The notes beneath the pieces were generated by a model that ran no database searches, was not told the origin of the DNA, and saw only the letters and a program-made list of their open reading frames with translations. The position numbers were made by a program, and so were the translations under genes. DNA of 64,000 bases, taken from Halarchaeum rubridurum (GTDB lineage Archaea; Halobacteriota; Halobacteria; Halobacteriales; Halobacteriaceae). Positions 25,594 to 34,418 of the stretch are shown here, piece by piece (position 1 is the stretch's first letter; each line of letters opens with the position of its first letter). The stretch spans positions 434,001 to 498,000 of the forward strand of contig NZ_BMOO01000002.1 of assembly GCF_014647115.1 (NCBI RefSeq), given 5' to 3'.

Positions 25594-28090
25594 CGATTCC
25601 ATCTGGGGCGACCGGGACGGGGACGTCCACCCCGCTCTCGCTGAGTACCTTGCGGACGTCGACCCGCGACTCCTCGACGTCGGCTGGGCGTTCGAGTCGG
25701 CGAAGAGCGTCGAGTACGACCTCACCGACCAGTCGATGCTCAATCACGTCCGGAACGGCGTGTTCGCGATCACGTGGCTGAACGAGGTCGCACCGTCGTT
25801 CGGCGCGTACGAACTGGACGACGACGACCTCCGTCGGGTGATCGCGCTGTTCGCCGTCCACGACCTTCACAAGCTACGCGGCGAGCAGTCGATGGACGAG
25901 GAGTACGACATCCCACGAGCGGAGGTCGAAGAGCTCGTCGACGCGCTCGGGGTCGACGGGTTCGGACCAGACCTCAGGATCGAAGACTTCCACGCGTCCG
26001 CGGTCGACCACGCGAACACGTGGAACTCGAACCCGGAGCACTCCACTCGAACGTACGGTCGGCTTCGTCCGTACGTCCGCCTCGCGGACGCGTTCGCGTC
26101 CTGTCCCACGCCGGAGTCGGCCGTCGTCGAACGGAACCAGCGCGCGCTCGACGTCGCGTACCCCGATGCCGACCTCGAACTCCGCCAGCACACGCTCGAC
26201 GACGTCAAGGGGATGCTCACGAATCTGCTCAACGGAGCCGTCAGTGAGGTCCTCGGTGATCGCGTGGGCTACGAGCCGCTCCTCGTCTATCAGGACGGCT
26301 GTGTCTACTTGACAGACGGCGACGCTCCCGACGTGGCCGTCGACGACGAACTGATCGAGGATGTCTACGACCGACTCCAGTCCACGATAGGCGACTCCCA
26401 TCCCGCGTACGACGACCACGACGCGCTCGCGGAGAACCTCTCGACGCAGTCACACGGCTTCTACACGATCAACGATCAGGACTTCTTCTACGCGGGCGCA
26501 CGGAACCTCCTCTACGCGGTCGCGGTGAAGGCCACACAGGACGCCGACCCCGACGCCGATCCGACCGACAGCATGGCGGAGACGATGGAGACGCTGAACG
26601 ACCGGCTCCCCATCGAGATCGATACGACCACGCGCGTCGCCCCGGGATACGCCCGTCTGGTGTATACGTTCGAACGGTCGTTCGTCGCTCCGATCGTGGA
26701 CGCCGGCTCGACGGACGAGGACGCGCTCACGCTCACGTGCCGGCTCTTCGAGGTCGACGAGGGCGTCCTCGACGGCCTCCGGGAGTTACGGGAGGACGAC
26801 GACGTCGACCTCACGGCCGGCGGCAAGTGGGACTACGCGTACGCGATCGGCCAACACGTCGCGGACCGCGCCCGCCGCGACGGCTGGACCGGGAGCGTGT
26901 CCCAGCACGTCGCGAAACTCCTCGTCACGAACCTCGACGCGCTCGACGGGGAGTGGGAGGACGCCGTCATGGCCGCACACACGGGCCGCTTCGAGACCGA
27001 ACTCCGCGCGTACGTCGCCGACGTCCTCCGCGTCGATGGGCGGGCGTCCCCGCCGACCGAGGAGCTGAACGACCTGACCGACCCCTTCGAGGAACATCAC
27101 GCGACCCGACGCGGGAAGACGTGCACGTTCTGCAATCGGGGCACGACGAGCACGCGGAAAAGCGACATGAAGGCGCCAAAGTCGCTCACGACGTTCCAAG
27201 CGGGGTACTCGAACCGGATACCCGCCGACGCCGGCCAGCCGGAGAAGCTCCTCGTCTGCACGCCGTGTCAGATCGAGTTCTCCCTCCGAGAGACCGGATC
27301 GAGTCGTCGCGACGCCGGCCGAATCTTCGTCCACCTCGTCCCCGACTACTTCTACACGCCGACGATGTGGGAGTTCTACTCCGAGCAGGTGTTCGCGCGG
27401 TTCACCGGCGAGGCGATGACGCGAGTCGGACACCTCGCCTCCGCGATGTTCGACCTCGCGACCAGCGACGCGGACCGGTCCAGCCCGGCTCCGTGCGCCA
27501 AGCTGATCTCGACCGTTCTGCGGGAGTCGACGCGCGCCGACGACGAGGGTGGTCGTTCGATGGTCGAAAGCATCCAACAGGACTTCGAGTCGGACGCCGG
27601 GTTCGGGACGCAGACCCTCTCGTTCTACAAACCGAAGGACAACGACACGGAGTTCCAGTTCTTCGGCGTCTTCGTCGGCCTCTCGGTCGCGTCCGCGATG
27701 GGGCTCCGGGCGTACGTCTCGGAATCCCCGCTCCCCGACCTCAGGGGTCGTGACTTCCAGGAGATGGCGAAACTCGACGCGGGGTTCTCGACCGTGAGCG
27801 GGTTCTACGGTCGTGACGTCCCGCTCTCGAAGTTCCGGGAGCGGCTCGGCGCCGCAGCGGCGCTGATCGGACTCGGGTACGAGCTCGCGCTCGACGACGC
27901 CCGGTTCGCGAAGTACCTCCGGGTCGTCCGGAACAAGCCGCTCCCCGGGTCGTACCTGCTGAAGCGAGCGGCACAGGACTCCGATGACGGCGGGGCCGCA
28001 CGGTACCTGCTCGAGGAAGCGGACTACCTCGACTATCACGGGAACCTCACGAACGACGCGGAGACCACCACGGAGACCATCAACAGATGA
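25583..28090 (+). CDS. csc3: Cas10d/Csc3, type I-D large subunit with HD nuclease domain
   Basis: 835-aa large subunit of the type I-D Cascade. The N-terminal HD nuclease domain shows H55 (SMLNHVRNGV), H93-D94 (FAVHDLHK), a histidine near residue 147 (ASAVDHANTW) and an aspartate in RLADAF near 174, the usual I-D location of the DNA-cutting HD site. A zinc ribbon of two CxxC pairs (CTFC near 512, CTPC near 559) interrupts the palm-like region. No GGDD cyclase motif is visible. It is somewhat short at the C-terminus for the family, and the next gene (ATGA overlap at 28087) encodes a separate helical protein that may supply the small-subunit part. Confidence 0.88.
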   Translation: MPTDDSIWGDRDGDVHPALAEYLADVDPRLLDVGWAFESAKSVEYDLTDQSMLNHVRNGVFAITWLNEVAPSFGAYELDDDDLRRVIALFAVHDLHKLRGEQSMDEEYDIPRAEVEELVDALGVDGFGPDLRIEDFHASAVDHANTWNSNPEHSTRTYGRLRPYVRLADAFASCPTPESAVVERNQRALDVAYPDADLELRQHTLDDVKGMLTNLLNGAVSEVLGDRVGYEPLLVYQDGCVYLTDGDAPDVAVDDELIEDVYDRLQSTIGDSHPAYDDHDALAENLSTQSHGFYTINDQDFFYAGARNLLYAVAVKATQDADPDADPTDSMAETMETLNDRLPIEIDTTTRVAPGYARLVYTFERSFVAPIVDAGSTDEDALTLTCRLFEVDEGVLDGLRELREDDDVDLTAGGKWDYAYAIGQHVADRARRDGWTGSVSQHVAKLLVTNLDALDGEWEDAVMAAHTGRFETELRAYVADVLRVDGRASPPTEELNDLTDPFEEHHATRRGKTCTFCNRGTTSTRKSDMKAPKSLTTFQAGYSNRIPADAGQPEKLLVCTPCQIEFSLRETGSSRRDAGRIFVHLVPDYFYTPTMWEFYSEQVFARFTGEAMTRVGHLASAMFDLATSDADRSSPAPCAKLISTVLRESTRADDEGGRSMVESIQQDFESDAGFGTQTLSFYKPKDNDTEFQFFGVFVGLSVASAMGLRAYVSESPLPDLRGRDFQEMAKLDAGFSTVSGFYGRDVPLSKFRERLGAAAALIGLGYELALDDARFAKYLRVVRNKPLPGSYLLKRAAQDSDDGGAARYLLEEADYLDYHGNLTNDAETTTETINR

Positions 28091-28527
28091 CGAACGCGAT
28101 CAAAGACGACATCACCGAACTCGCGAAGCTCGCGTACGATGCAGTGCGACCGCGAAACCAGTACGATTACCAGCCGTACTCCGTCGAGCGGGTGTTCCGA
28201 GAGTCGGTGAAAGCTGTCAAGAACACGCACGGTATTCGGATCGATCCGGACGAAGCCACGATGCGCATCGCGGGTCGCCTGGAGAAACTACCCTCGCGGA
28301 CCCGGAAGGCCCGTCGAGTGAAAGCCGAAGAGAGCGAGAGCGGCGATCCGTTCCATGAGCGGGTTGAGCGCTATGCGGAGACGTTTGTACAGCGACTGCT
28401 CGTCGAGCGCTACGAGTGTAAGCCGTCGCTGCTGAAACGGCAGGCGAACGACCTCGCCGACGGCTTCTACGCGGCGACGATTCGGCTGCAGCGCGAGACG
28501 ACCGACGACACCACGGAGACCAACTGA
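28087..28527 (+). CDS. Candidate stand-alone small subunit (Cas11d-like) of type I-D Cascade
   Basis: 146-aa protein, almost entirely helical by pattern (DDITELAKLAYDAVRPRNQY, DEATMRIAGRLEKLPSRTRK, RVERYAETFVQRLLVERYEC), ending in an acidic threonine-rich tail. Its start overlaps the cas10d stop (ATGA) and csc2 starts 2 bp after its stop, so it belongs to the effector operon. In other studied type I-D systems Cas11d arises by internal translation from the 3' end of cas10d; here a separate gene sits exactly at that place. A Cas11d role is inferred from size, helicity and position; I see no diagnostic sequence motif. Confidence 0.6.
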   Translation: MTNAIKDDITELAKLAYDAVRPRNQYDYQPYSVERVFRESVKAVKNTHGIRIDPDEATMRIAGRLEKLPSRTRKARRVKAEESESGDPFHERVERYAETFVQRLLVERYECKPSLLKRQANDLADGFYAATIRLQRETTDDTTETN

Positions 28528-28529
28528 CG

Positions 28530-29516
28530 ATGTTCGACTACGACACCTACCCCGAACTGGAGCGCGGTACCGTTTCCCGAGACGAGATGACGATCGCCCC
28601 GGAGAACAACTTCACGAACGTCCTCGTCCTGCGCGAACTGGAGAGCCACGCGGTCTTCACGACCGACGGGCAGAGCGCCGACCTCGCGAACGTCGCGGTC
28701 GGGTCGGGCGACGACCGCGAGACGTACTCGCCCGGACTGATGTTCATGCGCAAGCAGACGGGGAGCGACCGTCGGTTCGGCAAGTCGCTCCAGCGCGACC
28801 TCCTCGGAACGGAGTGTACGATGCAGGTCAACGGCATGTGCCAAGACTGCGTCGAGTGCATCCTCTACGGGAGCGCCGCGAGCGACGACGCCGACAAACA
28901 GCTCTCGGTCACGTCCCGCGTGATGTACGACACCGCCTACACGCTCCGCGACGCGACCGCGGTGATCGACGAGAAGTTCCAGAACGCGCCCGGCGACGAC
29001 TACGCGAAGACCGCGGAGGCGACGATCCGCGAACCCGACTTCTTCGAGCCGGGGACGCTGTTCCCCTCGGTCGTCACGCTCCGCGACGCGACGCCCGAGG
29101 AGCTCGCGTTCGTCCTCGGTATCACGGCGAAGAACAAACGCTACGGCGCCGCGACGTCCCGCCTCGGTCGCGTCAAGAACCACGTCCTTGGCGTCTACAC
29201 CGGGAGCGAGGAGGGACCGGCGAATCTCGGGCTGACGCGGGACGTCGTCACGCGCCTTCGCGACAGCGACGAGACGGGCGGTGACTCCATTCAGGACGTC
29301 ATCACGGCGGCGGCACACGACCCGGAACTCGTCGGGGACCTCCTCCGGGAGGCGTTCGACGACCGCGTCGACGCGGAACGCGGCGGCCTCGACCTCGAAC
29401 GCGTCCCGGACGAGACCGTCGACGACCTGCTCGAAGCCGCGACGGGCGACTCGCTCGCCGACGTCCTCGAAACGCAACTGGACGCCTCGCGAGCGTTCCT
29501 CGAACAGACCGACTGA
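28530..29516 (+). CDS. csc2: Csc2/Cas7, type I-D backbone subunit
   Basis: 328-aa Cas7-family RAMP protein that polymerises along the crRNA. It has the Csc2 hallmarks NVLVLRELESHAVFTTDGQS and MFMRKQTGSDRRFGKSLQRD, followed by a cysteine-containing insertion (NGMCQDCVECILYG) that could bind zinc, and SRVMYDTAYTLRDATAVIDE. The C-terminal 90 residues form an acidic helical extension (DDLLEAATGDSLADVLETQL). It lies 2 bp after the small-subunit candidate and 4 bp before csc1, in one operon. Csc2 with Csc1 and an HD-carrying Cas10d defines subtype I-D. Confidence 0.9.
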   Translation: MFDYDTYPELERGTVSRDEMTIAPENNFTNVLVLRELESHAVFTTDGQSADLANVAVGSGDDRETYSPGLMFMRKQTGSDRRFGKSLQRDLLGTECTMQVNGMCQDCVECILYGSAASDDADKQLSVTSRVMYDTAYTLRDATAVIDEKFQNAPGDDYAKTAEATIREPDFFEPGTLFPSVVTLRDATPEELAFVLGITAKNKRYGAATSRLGRVKNHVLGVYTGSEEGPANLGLTRDVVTRLRDSDETGGDSIQDVITAAAHDPELVGDLLREAFDDRVDAERGGLDLERVPDETVDDLLEAATGDSLADVLETQLDASRAFLEQTD

Positions 29517-29520
29517 GGGT

Positions 29521-30273
29521 ATGACGGCAGCACTCGAAGTGACGCTCCGGACGCAGGGGGAGGTCTGGTTCGCGAGCCGCGAGGTCGGTCGGCTCGCGGA
29601 CACGGAACCGTACTTCCTGAACACGGCGCTCTACTACGCGCTCGGCCTCGCGTCCGGCCGGTACGTCGACCGCTCGTTCGAGCCGACGTACCTCGACGAC
29701 ACCGACGCGGTCGCCGATGAGCTGTACGTGACGCCGGCGACGCCGTCCGACTCGCCCGGGACGGGACTCGCGAACCGAATCACGTCGACGTACAACACGA
29801 GCAGCGACGACTACGCGACCATCAACTACGCGGCAACGGACGACGAGAATACCGACGCCTCTCGAAACCTCCCAACGTACGGCCGCCGTCGCGTCCTCGG
29901 ACACGGGAACGAGCTCACGTGTTACATCGTCGGGCGGGGTCTCGACGCGGGCGAACTGGACGCGCGGGTTCCGGGATACGTTCGCCTCGGAAAGAAGCGC
30001 GGGAAAGCTCGCGTCGAGACCGAACCACTGACCGTCTCGGAAGGGTCCGGTGGATTCGATCTCGGTCATCCGATCGGCGCGTACGACACGGCGCTCACGC
30101 CGGTCGGGAACCTCGTGACGAAGCGGATGCGACCGACGCCGCTCGTGATGCAGGCCTCCTACGAGGGTTCGTACCTCGAACTCGAGACCCCGGATGGGGA
30201 CGACGAGGACGGTGAAGACGACGACGGCGTCCGCCTCCCCGCCGACGCGACGTTCCTCGAGACCAAGCGATGA
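29521..30273 (+). CDS. csc1: Csc1/Cas5, type I-D subunit
   Basis: 250-aa Cas5-type RAMP that binds the 5' handle of crRNA. The N-terminal block VWFASREVGRLADTEPYFLN followed by TALYYALGLASG is characteristic of Csc1. The C-terminus ends in an acidic stretch (DGDDEDGEDDDGVRLPAD). ATG at 29521 is chosen, 4 bp after the csc2 stop; the same frame is open further upstream but inside csc2. Its last codons overlap the start of cas3 (ATGA at 30270-30273). Confidence 0.87.
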   Translation: MTAALEVTLRTQGEVWFASREVGRLADTEPYFLNTALYYALGLASGRYVDRSFEPTYLDDTDAVADELYVTPATPSDSPGTGLANRITSTYNTSSDDYATINYAATDDENTDASRNLPTYGRRRVLGHGNELTCYIVGRGLDAGELDARVPGYVRLGKKRGKARVETEPLTVSEGSGGFDLGHPIGAYDTALTPVGNLVTKRMRPTPLVMQASYEGSYLELETPDGDDEDGEDDDGVRLPADATFLETKR

Positions 30274-32417
30274 GGGCCGCACTCCCACTTGCAGGCGTCG
30301 AGCTCCGACGCCACGACGACTCGACGTACCCGGTCGAGACGCCGGATTTCGAGCCGTACGCTCACCAGCAGGACCTCCGGGAGCTGTTTCGGAGCGCAGA
30401 CGAGTTCCTCGCGGTGAACGACAGCCCGACCGGCGGCGGGAAGACGATGTCGTGGCTCGCACCGATCGTCGAACGCGGTGAACACGCGCTCGCCGTCTAC
30501 CCGACGAACGCGCTCATCCACGACCAGTACGACCAACTCACCGAGGAACTCGAGGAGAGCTTCCCGGACGTTGGGGCGAGCGTCGAGGTGCTCCCGGTCA
30601 CCGCCGAGACACTCCGGACACAGTACGCAGCCGAGTACCCGGAAGCGGAGACGAACGGGGAACGGTTACAGCGACTCCTTCGAACGTACGTCTATCAGCG
30701 TCACGGTCCGGTCCTCGTCCTGACGAATCCCGACATCCTCGTGATGATGCGCAGACACATATACGGGTGGTCCGGTGATCCGGGCTCGCGGATCAGGCAG
30801 CTCAACGAGTTCGAGACGGTCGTCGTCGACGAGTTCCATCGCGCCGGTCGGAAAGAGCAGAACACGCTCCTGTTCGCGCTCGACGAGATGTACGACCTCC
30901 CCGAGTACCAGTGCGCGCTCTCGAAGGTCGTACTCCTCAGCGCGACGCCGACGACGCGCCTCGAACACCGCTTCGAGGAGGCGATGAGCGCGCCGTACCA
31001 TCGCGTGACCGGGCGTCGAGAAACTGTTGAGGAGCGACCGTTCGGCGAGACACCGACGAACGGATGGAGTGCGGTCATGCCCCCCGTCGACCTCGACGTC
31101 CGCTCGGCGTCGACGTTCGACACCGCAAGCGAACTCCTCGATGCGGATTGGGAGGACACAGAAGCGTTCGCCGACCAGCCCGGACGGACCGTCTTCATTC
31201 TCGACGGGATACACGAGGTTGACGAGGTATATACTCGCCTCTCGGGCGCGCTTGACGAGCGGACCGTCGTGCGAATCGACGGGTTCCACCGCGGTGACGC
31301 CGAGGAGAAACTGGACGACTTCGACGTGCTGGTGAGTAACTCCGCCGTCGAGGTCGGAATCGACTTCTCTGTCGACCGTCTCGTGTTTTCGGCTCCCGAC
31401 CGGGCGAGTTTCGTCCAGCGCCTCGGCCGTCTCCGAACGGAATCCGAGCCACAGTCCGCCCGCTGCTACGTTCCATCGACCGTCGCGGCTTCGCTCGCCG
31501 AGATCGAACACGACGGTCGTGTCCCGCGGGTGCATCTCGTCGAGACGCTCGAGGACGCCTATCACAACCCTCGGGAGTTCGAATCGTTCGACTGGCGGTA
31601 CTCGGCGGCCGAAGCATACCACCACGTCGAACGGCGTGCTCGCGATGCCAACTCGGAACGGGCCGAAGATATCCGCGAGAGGGGGTGGACGCGTATCCTC
31701 CGACACTTCGGCGGTGGCGATCCACCGCTCACTCTATCGGACGTCGAAGCGCACGCCGATGTCATCGACAGCGCGGTCGAACGCACGCTCCAGTGGTACC
31801 GCGGCGGCTCGCTACAAGCCCTCGTCTACGACAGGGAGCCGGGCGCCGACGAGCCGATCAAGACGTACGACCTGTTCTACCTCCTTCGTTACGGGGACGT
31901 CGAATTCTTCTCACGTGCCGGATTCGACGAGGTCGTCCCCAACGAGTACGCCGGCGACGTCTCCCACCTCGCGCCGTACGTCACGGGATACTGCACCTAC
32001 GACGGAACGATCGAAACGAACGACGACGGATACGGAAGGAGCGTACGTCTTCAAGCTATCTCAGAGATATACGGCTGGCTTCGCGGCGACGGCGCCGACG
32101 AGGGAACGCGGAAACCCCGTGAACTCGATGGAATCGGGATTGACGTCGATCCGGACGGAGCGGATCGGATCACGTCAATCGACCACCTTCGTGACGGGAT
32201 GGACGGGGACCTCGACGTGCTCTGCTACGCCCTGAAGGGGAATCCCTCGGAGGTCAAGAACCGATACGACCTCGGGACGTTTCTCTTCCTCTACCCGCTC
32301 GCCCTCGGCGACGAGCAGTGGTGTGTCGCGCTCGGTCTCGACGCGCTCTATCTTCACTGCGCGGTACAGGAGTCACAGAACGCCGTCGACCTCGAGAGCC
32401 TGGGGATCGATCTCTGA
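30270..32417 (+). CDS. cas3: Cas3' helicase of type I-D
   Basis: 715-aa superfamily 2 helicase that unwinds target DNA after Cascade binding. Motif I is DSPTGGGKT (about residues 52-60), the Walker B/motif II is VVDEFHRAG (about 184-192), motif III LLSATPTTR and motif VI SFVQRLGRLRTES (about 380-392). No HD nuclease domain precedes the helicase core, as expected for type I-D, in which the HD domain is on Cas10d. The C-terminal 250 residues have no motif I recognise. It overlaps csc1 by 4 bp and ends 1 base before cas4. Confidence 0.9.
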   Translation: MRAALPLAGVELRRHDDSTYPVETPDFEPYAHQQDLRELFRSADEFLAVNDSPTGGGKTMSWLAPIVERGEHALAVYPTNALIHDQYDQLTEELEESFPDVGASVEVLPVTAETLRTQYAAEYPEAETNGERLQRLLRTYVYQRHGPVLVLTNPDILVMMRRHIYGWSGDPGSRIRQLNEFETVVVDEFHRAGRKEQNTLLFALDEMYDLPEYQCALSKVVLLSATPTTRLEHRFEEAMSAPYHRVTGRRETVEERPFGETPTNGWSAVMPPVDLDVRSASTFDTASELLDADWEDTEAFADQPGRTVFILDGIHEVDEVYTRLSGALDERTVVRIDGFHRGDAEEKLDDFDVLVSNSAVEVGIDFSVDRLVFSAPDRASFVQRLGRLRTESEPQSARCYVPSTVAASLAEIEHDGRVPRVHLVETLEDAYHNPREFESFDWRYSAAEAYHHVERRARDANSERAEDIRERGWTRILRHFGGGDPPLTLSDVEAHADVIDSAVERTLQWYRGGSLQALVYDREPGADEPIKTYDLFYLLRYGDVEFFSRAGFDEVVPNEYAGDVSHLAPYVTGYCTYDGTIETNDDGYGRSVRLQAISEIYGWLRGDGADEGTRKPRELDGIGIDVDPDGADRITSIDHLRDGMDGDLDVLCYALKGNPSEVKNRYDLGTFLFLYPLALGDEQWCVALGLDALYLHCAVQESQNAVDLESLGIDL

Positions 32418-32418
32418 G

Positions 32419-33042
32419 ATGCCGGAGTCGAGCTTCAAGGACGAACTGGTCTACGTGAGTGCGCTGAACGAGTTCGTCTACTGTCCCCGTCGGTACTACT
32501 ACCAACGGTACTACGACGAGATCGGCGAACCGTACGAACTCGTCGACGGCCGCTCGAAACACGAGCACGCGTCCCGCCGTGGTGGCTGGGTGACGGAGCG
32601 GTACTTCCGCTCCGACGACCTCGAGTTGCACGGGAAGATCGACCTCGTGGACACCGAAAACGGGACACCGACCCCGGTCGAACGGAAGCGCTCGGAGAGC
32701 GGCTCGTACTATCCGAGTGACGAGATCCAACTCGCTGGCTACTGTATGCTGCTCGAAGATGCCATCGACGAATCCGTGAACGTGGGATACATCTACCTCT
32801 ACTCGACCGATACCCGACACTCGGTCCGTATCACACAGGACCACCGCGACACAGTCCGCGAGATACTACAGCGAATCCAGACCATGTCCGTCGATTCGAT
32901 CCCGCCGTTGACGCAGAATCCGTCGAAGTGCGAGGCGTGCTCCGCGAGAACGTACTGTATGCCCGGTGAAACAGCCGTTCTCTCCCCGTCTAAGGCAGAA
33001 GGAACGGGATGGGAGGGGACGACGGCAGGTGATCTGGCGTGA
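32419..33042 (+). CDS. cas4: Cas4 adaptation nuclease
   Basis: 207-aa PD-(D/E)xK exonuclease that trims prespacers and helps to select PAM and orientation. Iron-sulfur cysteines are C22 (YCPRRYYY) and C171, C174, C180 (CEACSARTYC); nuclease residues are D75 (GKIDLVD), E88-x-K90 (PVERK) and the QLAGY motif (Q104, Y108). The start at 32419 follows the cas3 stop by one base; the same frame is open further upstream inside cas3. Its stop overlaps the GTG of cas1 (GTGA), so the adaptation genes are coupled. Confidence 0.93.
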   Translation: MPESSFKDELVYVSALNEFVYCPRRYYYQRYYDEIGEPYELVDGRSKHEHASRRGGWVTERYFRSDDLELHGKIDLVDTENGTPTPVERKRSESGSYYPSDEIQLAGYCMLLEDAIDESVNVGYIYLYSTDTRHSVRITQDHRDTVREILQRIQTMSVDSIPPLTQNPSKCEACSARTYCMPGETAVLSPSKAEGTGWEGTTAGDLA

Positions 33043-34034
33043 AAGCGAGCCAAGGGATGTTCGACGACTCGGTCGTCTACGTGACGACGCAGGGTTCACA
33101 GGTCCGCATCGACGGCGGTCAAGTCGTCATCTACGACGTCGAGGGAGACGACGGCGAACTCGCGTCGTTCCCCGTCGAGAAACTCGACACGATCAACGTC
33201 TTCGGCGGCGTGAACTTCTCGACGCCGTTCGTCGCGACGGCGAACGAACACGGGATCGTGCTCAACTACTTCACGCAGAACGGGCAGTACCGTGGGAGCT
33301 TCGTGCCGGAGCGGAACACCATCGCAGAAGTCCGTCGCGCGCAGTACGCACTCGACGATGGCTCTGAGCTCACCATCGCGAAGGCCATGATCGCGGCGAA
33401 GGTCCGGAACGCGCGGACGATCCTCTCGCGGAAGGGCGTTCGCGGGACGACCGTGCTCAAGGACCTCGGCGAACGCGTCTCGACCGCGTCGAACAAGGAC
33501 GACCTCCGCGGCGTCGAGGGCGAGGCCGCCGAACGCTACTTCGACCGACTCGACGAGACGCTCGTCGACGACTGGACGTTCGAGACGCGCAGTAAGCGCC
33601 CGCCCGAGGACCACATCAACTCCCTGCTGTCACTGACGTACGTGATGATGAAGAACGAGGTGTTGAGCGCGTTACGCTGCTACAATCTCGATCCCTTCTT
33701 GGGCGTGCTCCACGCCGACCGACACGGGCGGCCGTCGCTCGCGCTCGACCTCCAAGAGGAGTTTCGACCGCTGTTCTGCGACGCGTTCGTCACCCGTTTG
33801 GTCAACCGAGGGACGATCACGCACGACCAGTTCGGCGACGATAATCGCCTCACCGACGACGGCTTTCGAGCGTACCTGGACAAGTTCGACGACTACATGA
33901 CCGAGGAGCTGACGCATCCGCACTTCGACTATCGCGTGAGCCGTCGAAAGGCGATCCGACAGCAAGTGATCCTCCTGCGGAAAGCGATCACGGGCGAGCT
34001 CGACGACTACCACGCACTGGAGGTGTCGAGATGA
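33039..34034 (+). CDS. cas1: Cas1 integrase
   Basis: 331-aa CRISPR integrase. The N-terminal beta domain (DDSVVYVTTQGSQVRIDGGQ) precedes the helical domain with metal ligands E160 (GVEGEAAERYF), H225 (LGVLHADRHGR) and E240 (LALDLQEEFRP). The start is GTG at 33039 overlapping the cas4 stop; a second methionine at residue 7 (MFDDSVV) is an alternative. It ends overlapping the cas2 ATG (ATGA). Together with Cas2 and Cas4 it would insert new spacers at the leader ends of both arrays, which carry homologous leaders. Confidence 0.96.
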   Translation: MKASQGMFDDSVVYVTTQGSQVRIDGGQVVIYDVEGDDGELASFPVEKLDTINVFGGVNFSTPFVATANEHGIVLNYFTQNGQYRGSFVPERNTIAEVRRAQYALDDGSELTIAKAMIAAKVRNARTILSRKGVRGTTVLKDLGERVSTASNKDDLRGVEGEAAERYFDRLDETLVDDWTFETRSKRPPEDHINSLLSLTYVMMKNEVLSALRCYNLDPFLGVLHADRHGRPSLALDLQEEFRPLFCDAFVTRLVNRGTITHDQFGDDNRLTDDGFRAYLDKFDDYMTEELTHPHFDYRVSRRKAIRQQVILLRKAITGELDDYHALEVSR

Positions 34035-34303
34035 GGTTGGCGGTGACGTACGACGTCAGCGACGACGCGAATCGGCGGCGCGTCTATCGGACGCTCGAAC
34101 GATACGGGGCGTGGCGACAGTACAGCGTCTTCGAACTCGACGTCTCGAAGAGCCAGCGGGTCGAACTCGAAGACGAACTCGAGAGTCACATCGAGCCAGC
34201 CGATGGCGACCGTATTCGATTGTATCGACTCTGTGAAGCCTGTCAGAAGGCGACGACCGACCTCGGAACGGAGCCGCCGGGGGAGCAGTCGAACGTCATC
34301 TGA
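34031..34303 (+). CDS. cas2: Cas2
   Basis: 90-aa ferredoxin-fold protein forming the centre of the Cas1-Cas2 integration complex. It shows the family opening MRLAVTYDVSDDANRRRVYR with D8, ERYGAWRQYSVFELDVSKSQ and RIRLYRLCEACQ. It overlaps cas1 by 4 bp and is the last cas gene; the leader of array 2 begins right after its stop and runs in the same direction. Confidence 0.95.
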   Translation: MRLAVTYDVSDDANRRRVYRTLERYGAWRQYSVFELDVSKSQRVELEDELESHIEPADGDRIRLYRLCEACQKATTDLGTEPPGEQSNVI

Positions 34304-34418
34304 CACCCCCTTCGTGGACCTTTTTCAAAGCCGTGTACAGCGGGGGTCCACGAACGGTCGCCACTCTCTCCTGCCGCCAGAGAAAACTATAGGTGCCATC
34401 CCCGAGAAAACACCCCCT
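34304..34418 (+). promoter_or_regulatory. Leader and promoter of CRISPR array 2
   Basis: 115 bp between cas2 and repeat 1. It holds the inverted repeat TTCGTGGACC (34311-34320) and GGTCCACGAA (34345-34354), 44 nt in outer length, whose end is 64 nt before the first repeat, the same geometry as in leader 1. A central GTGTAC replaces the GTGGAC of leader 1. The TATA-like AAACTATAGG at 34384-34393 lies about 26-33 nt before the repeat, then a run ending ACCCCCT touches the repeat as in leader 1. Confidence 0.85.

Noticed and set aside
25583-32417. Type I-B (Cas8b/Cas7/Cas5) assignment for the effector genes
   Set aside because: The large subunit carries the HD residues and a zinc ribbon, the Cas3 lacks HD, and the RAMP proteins have Csc2 and Csc1 blocks; this is subtype I-D.
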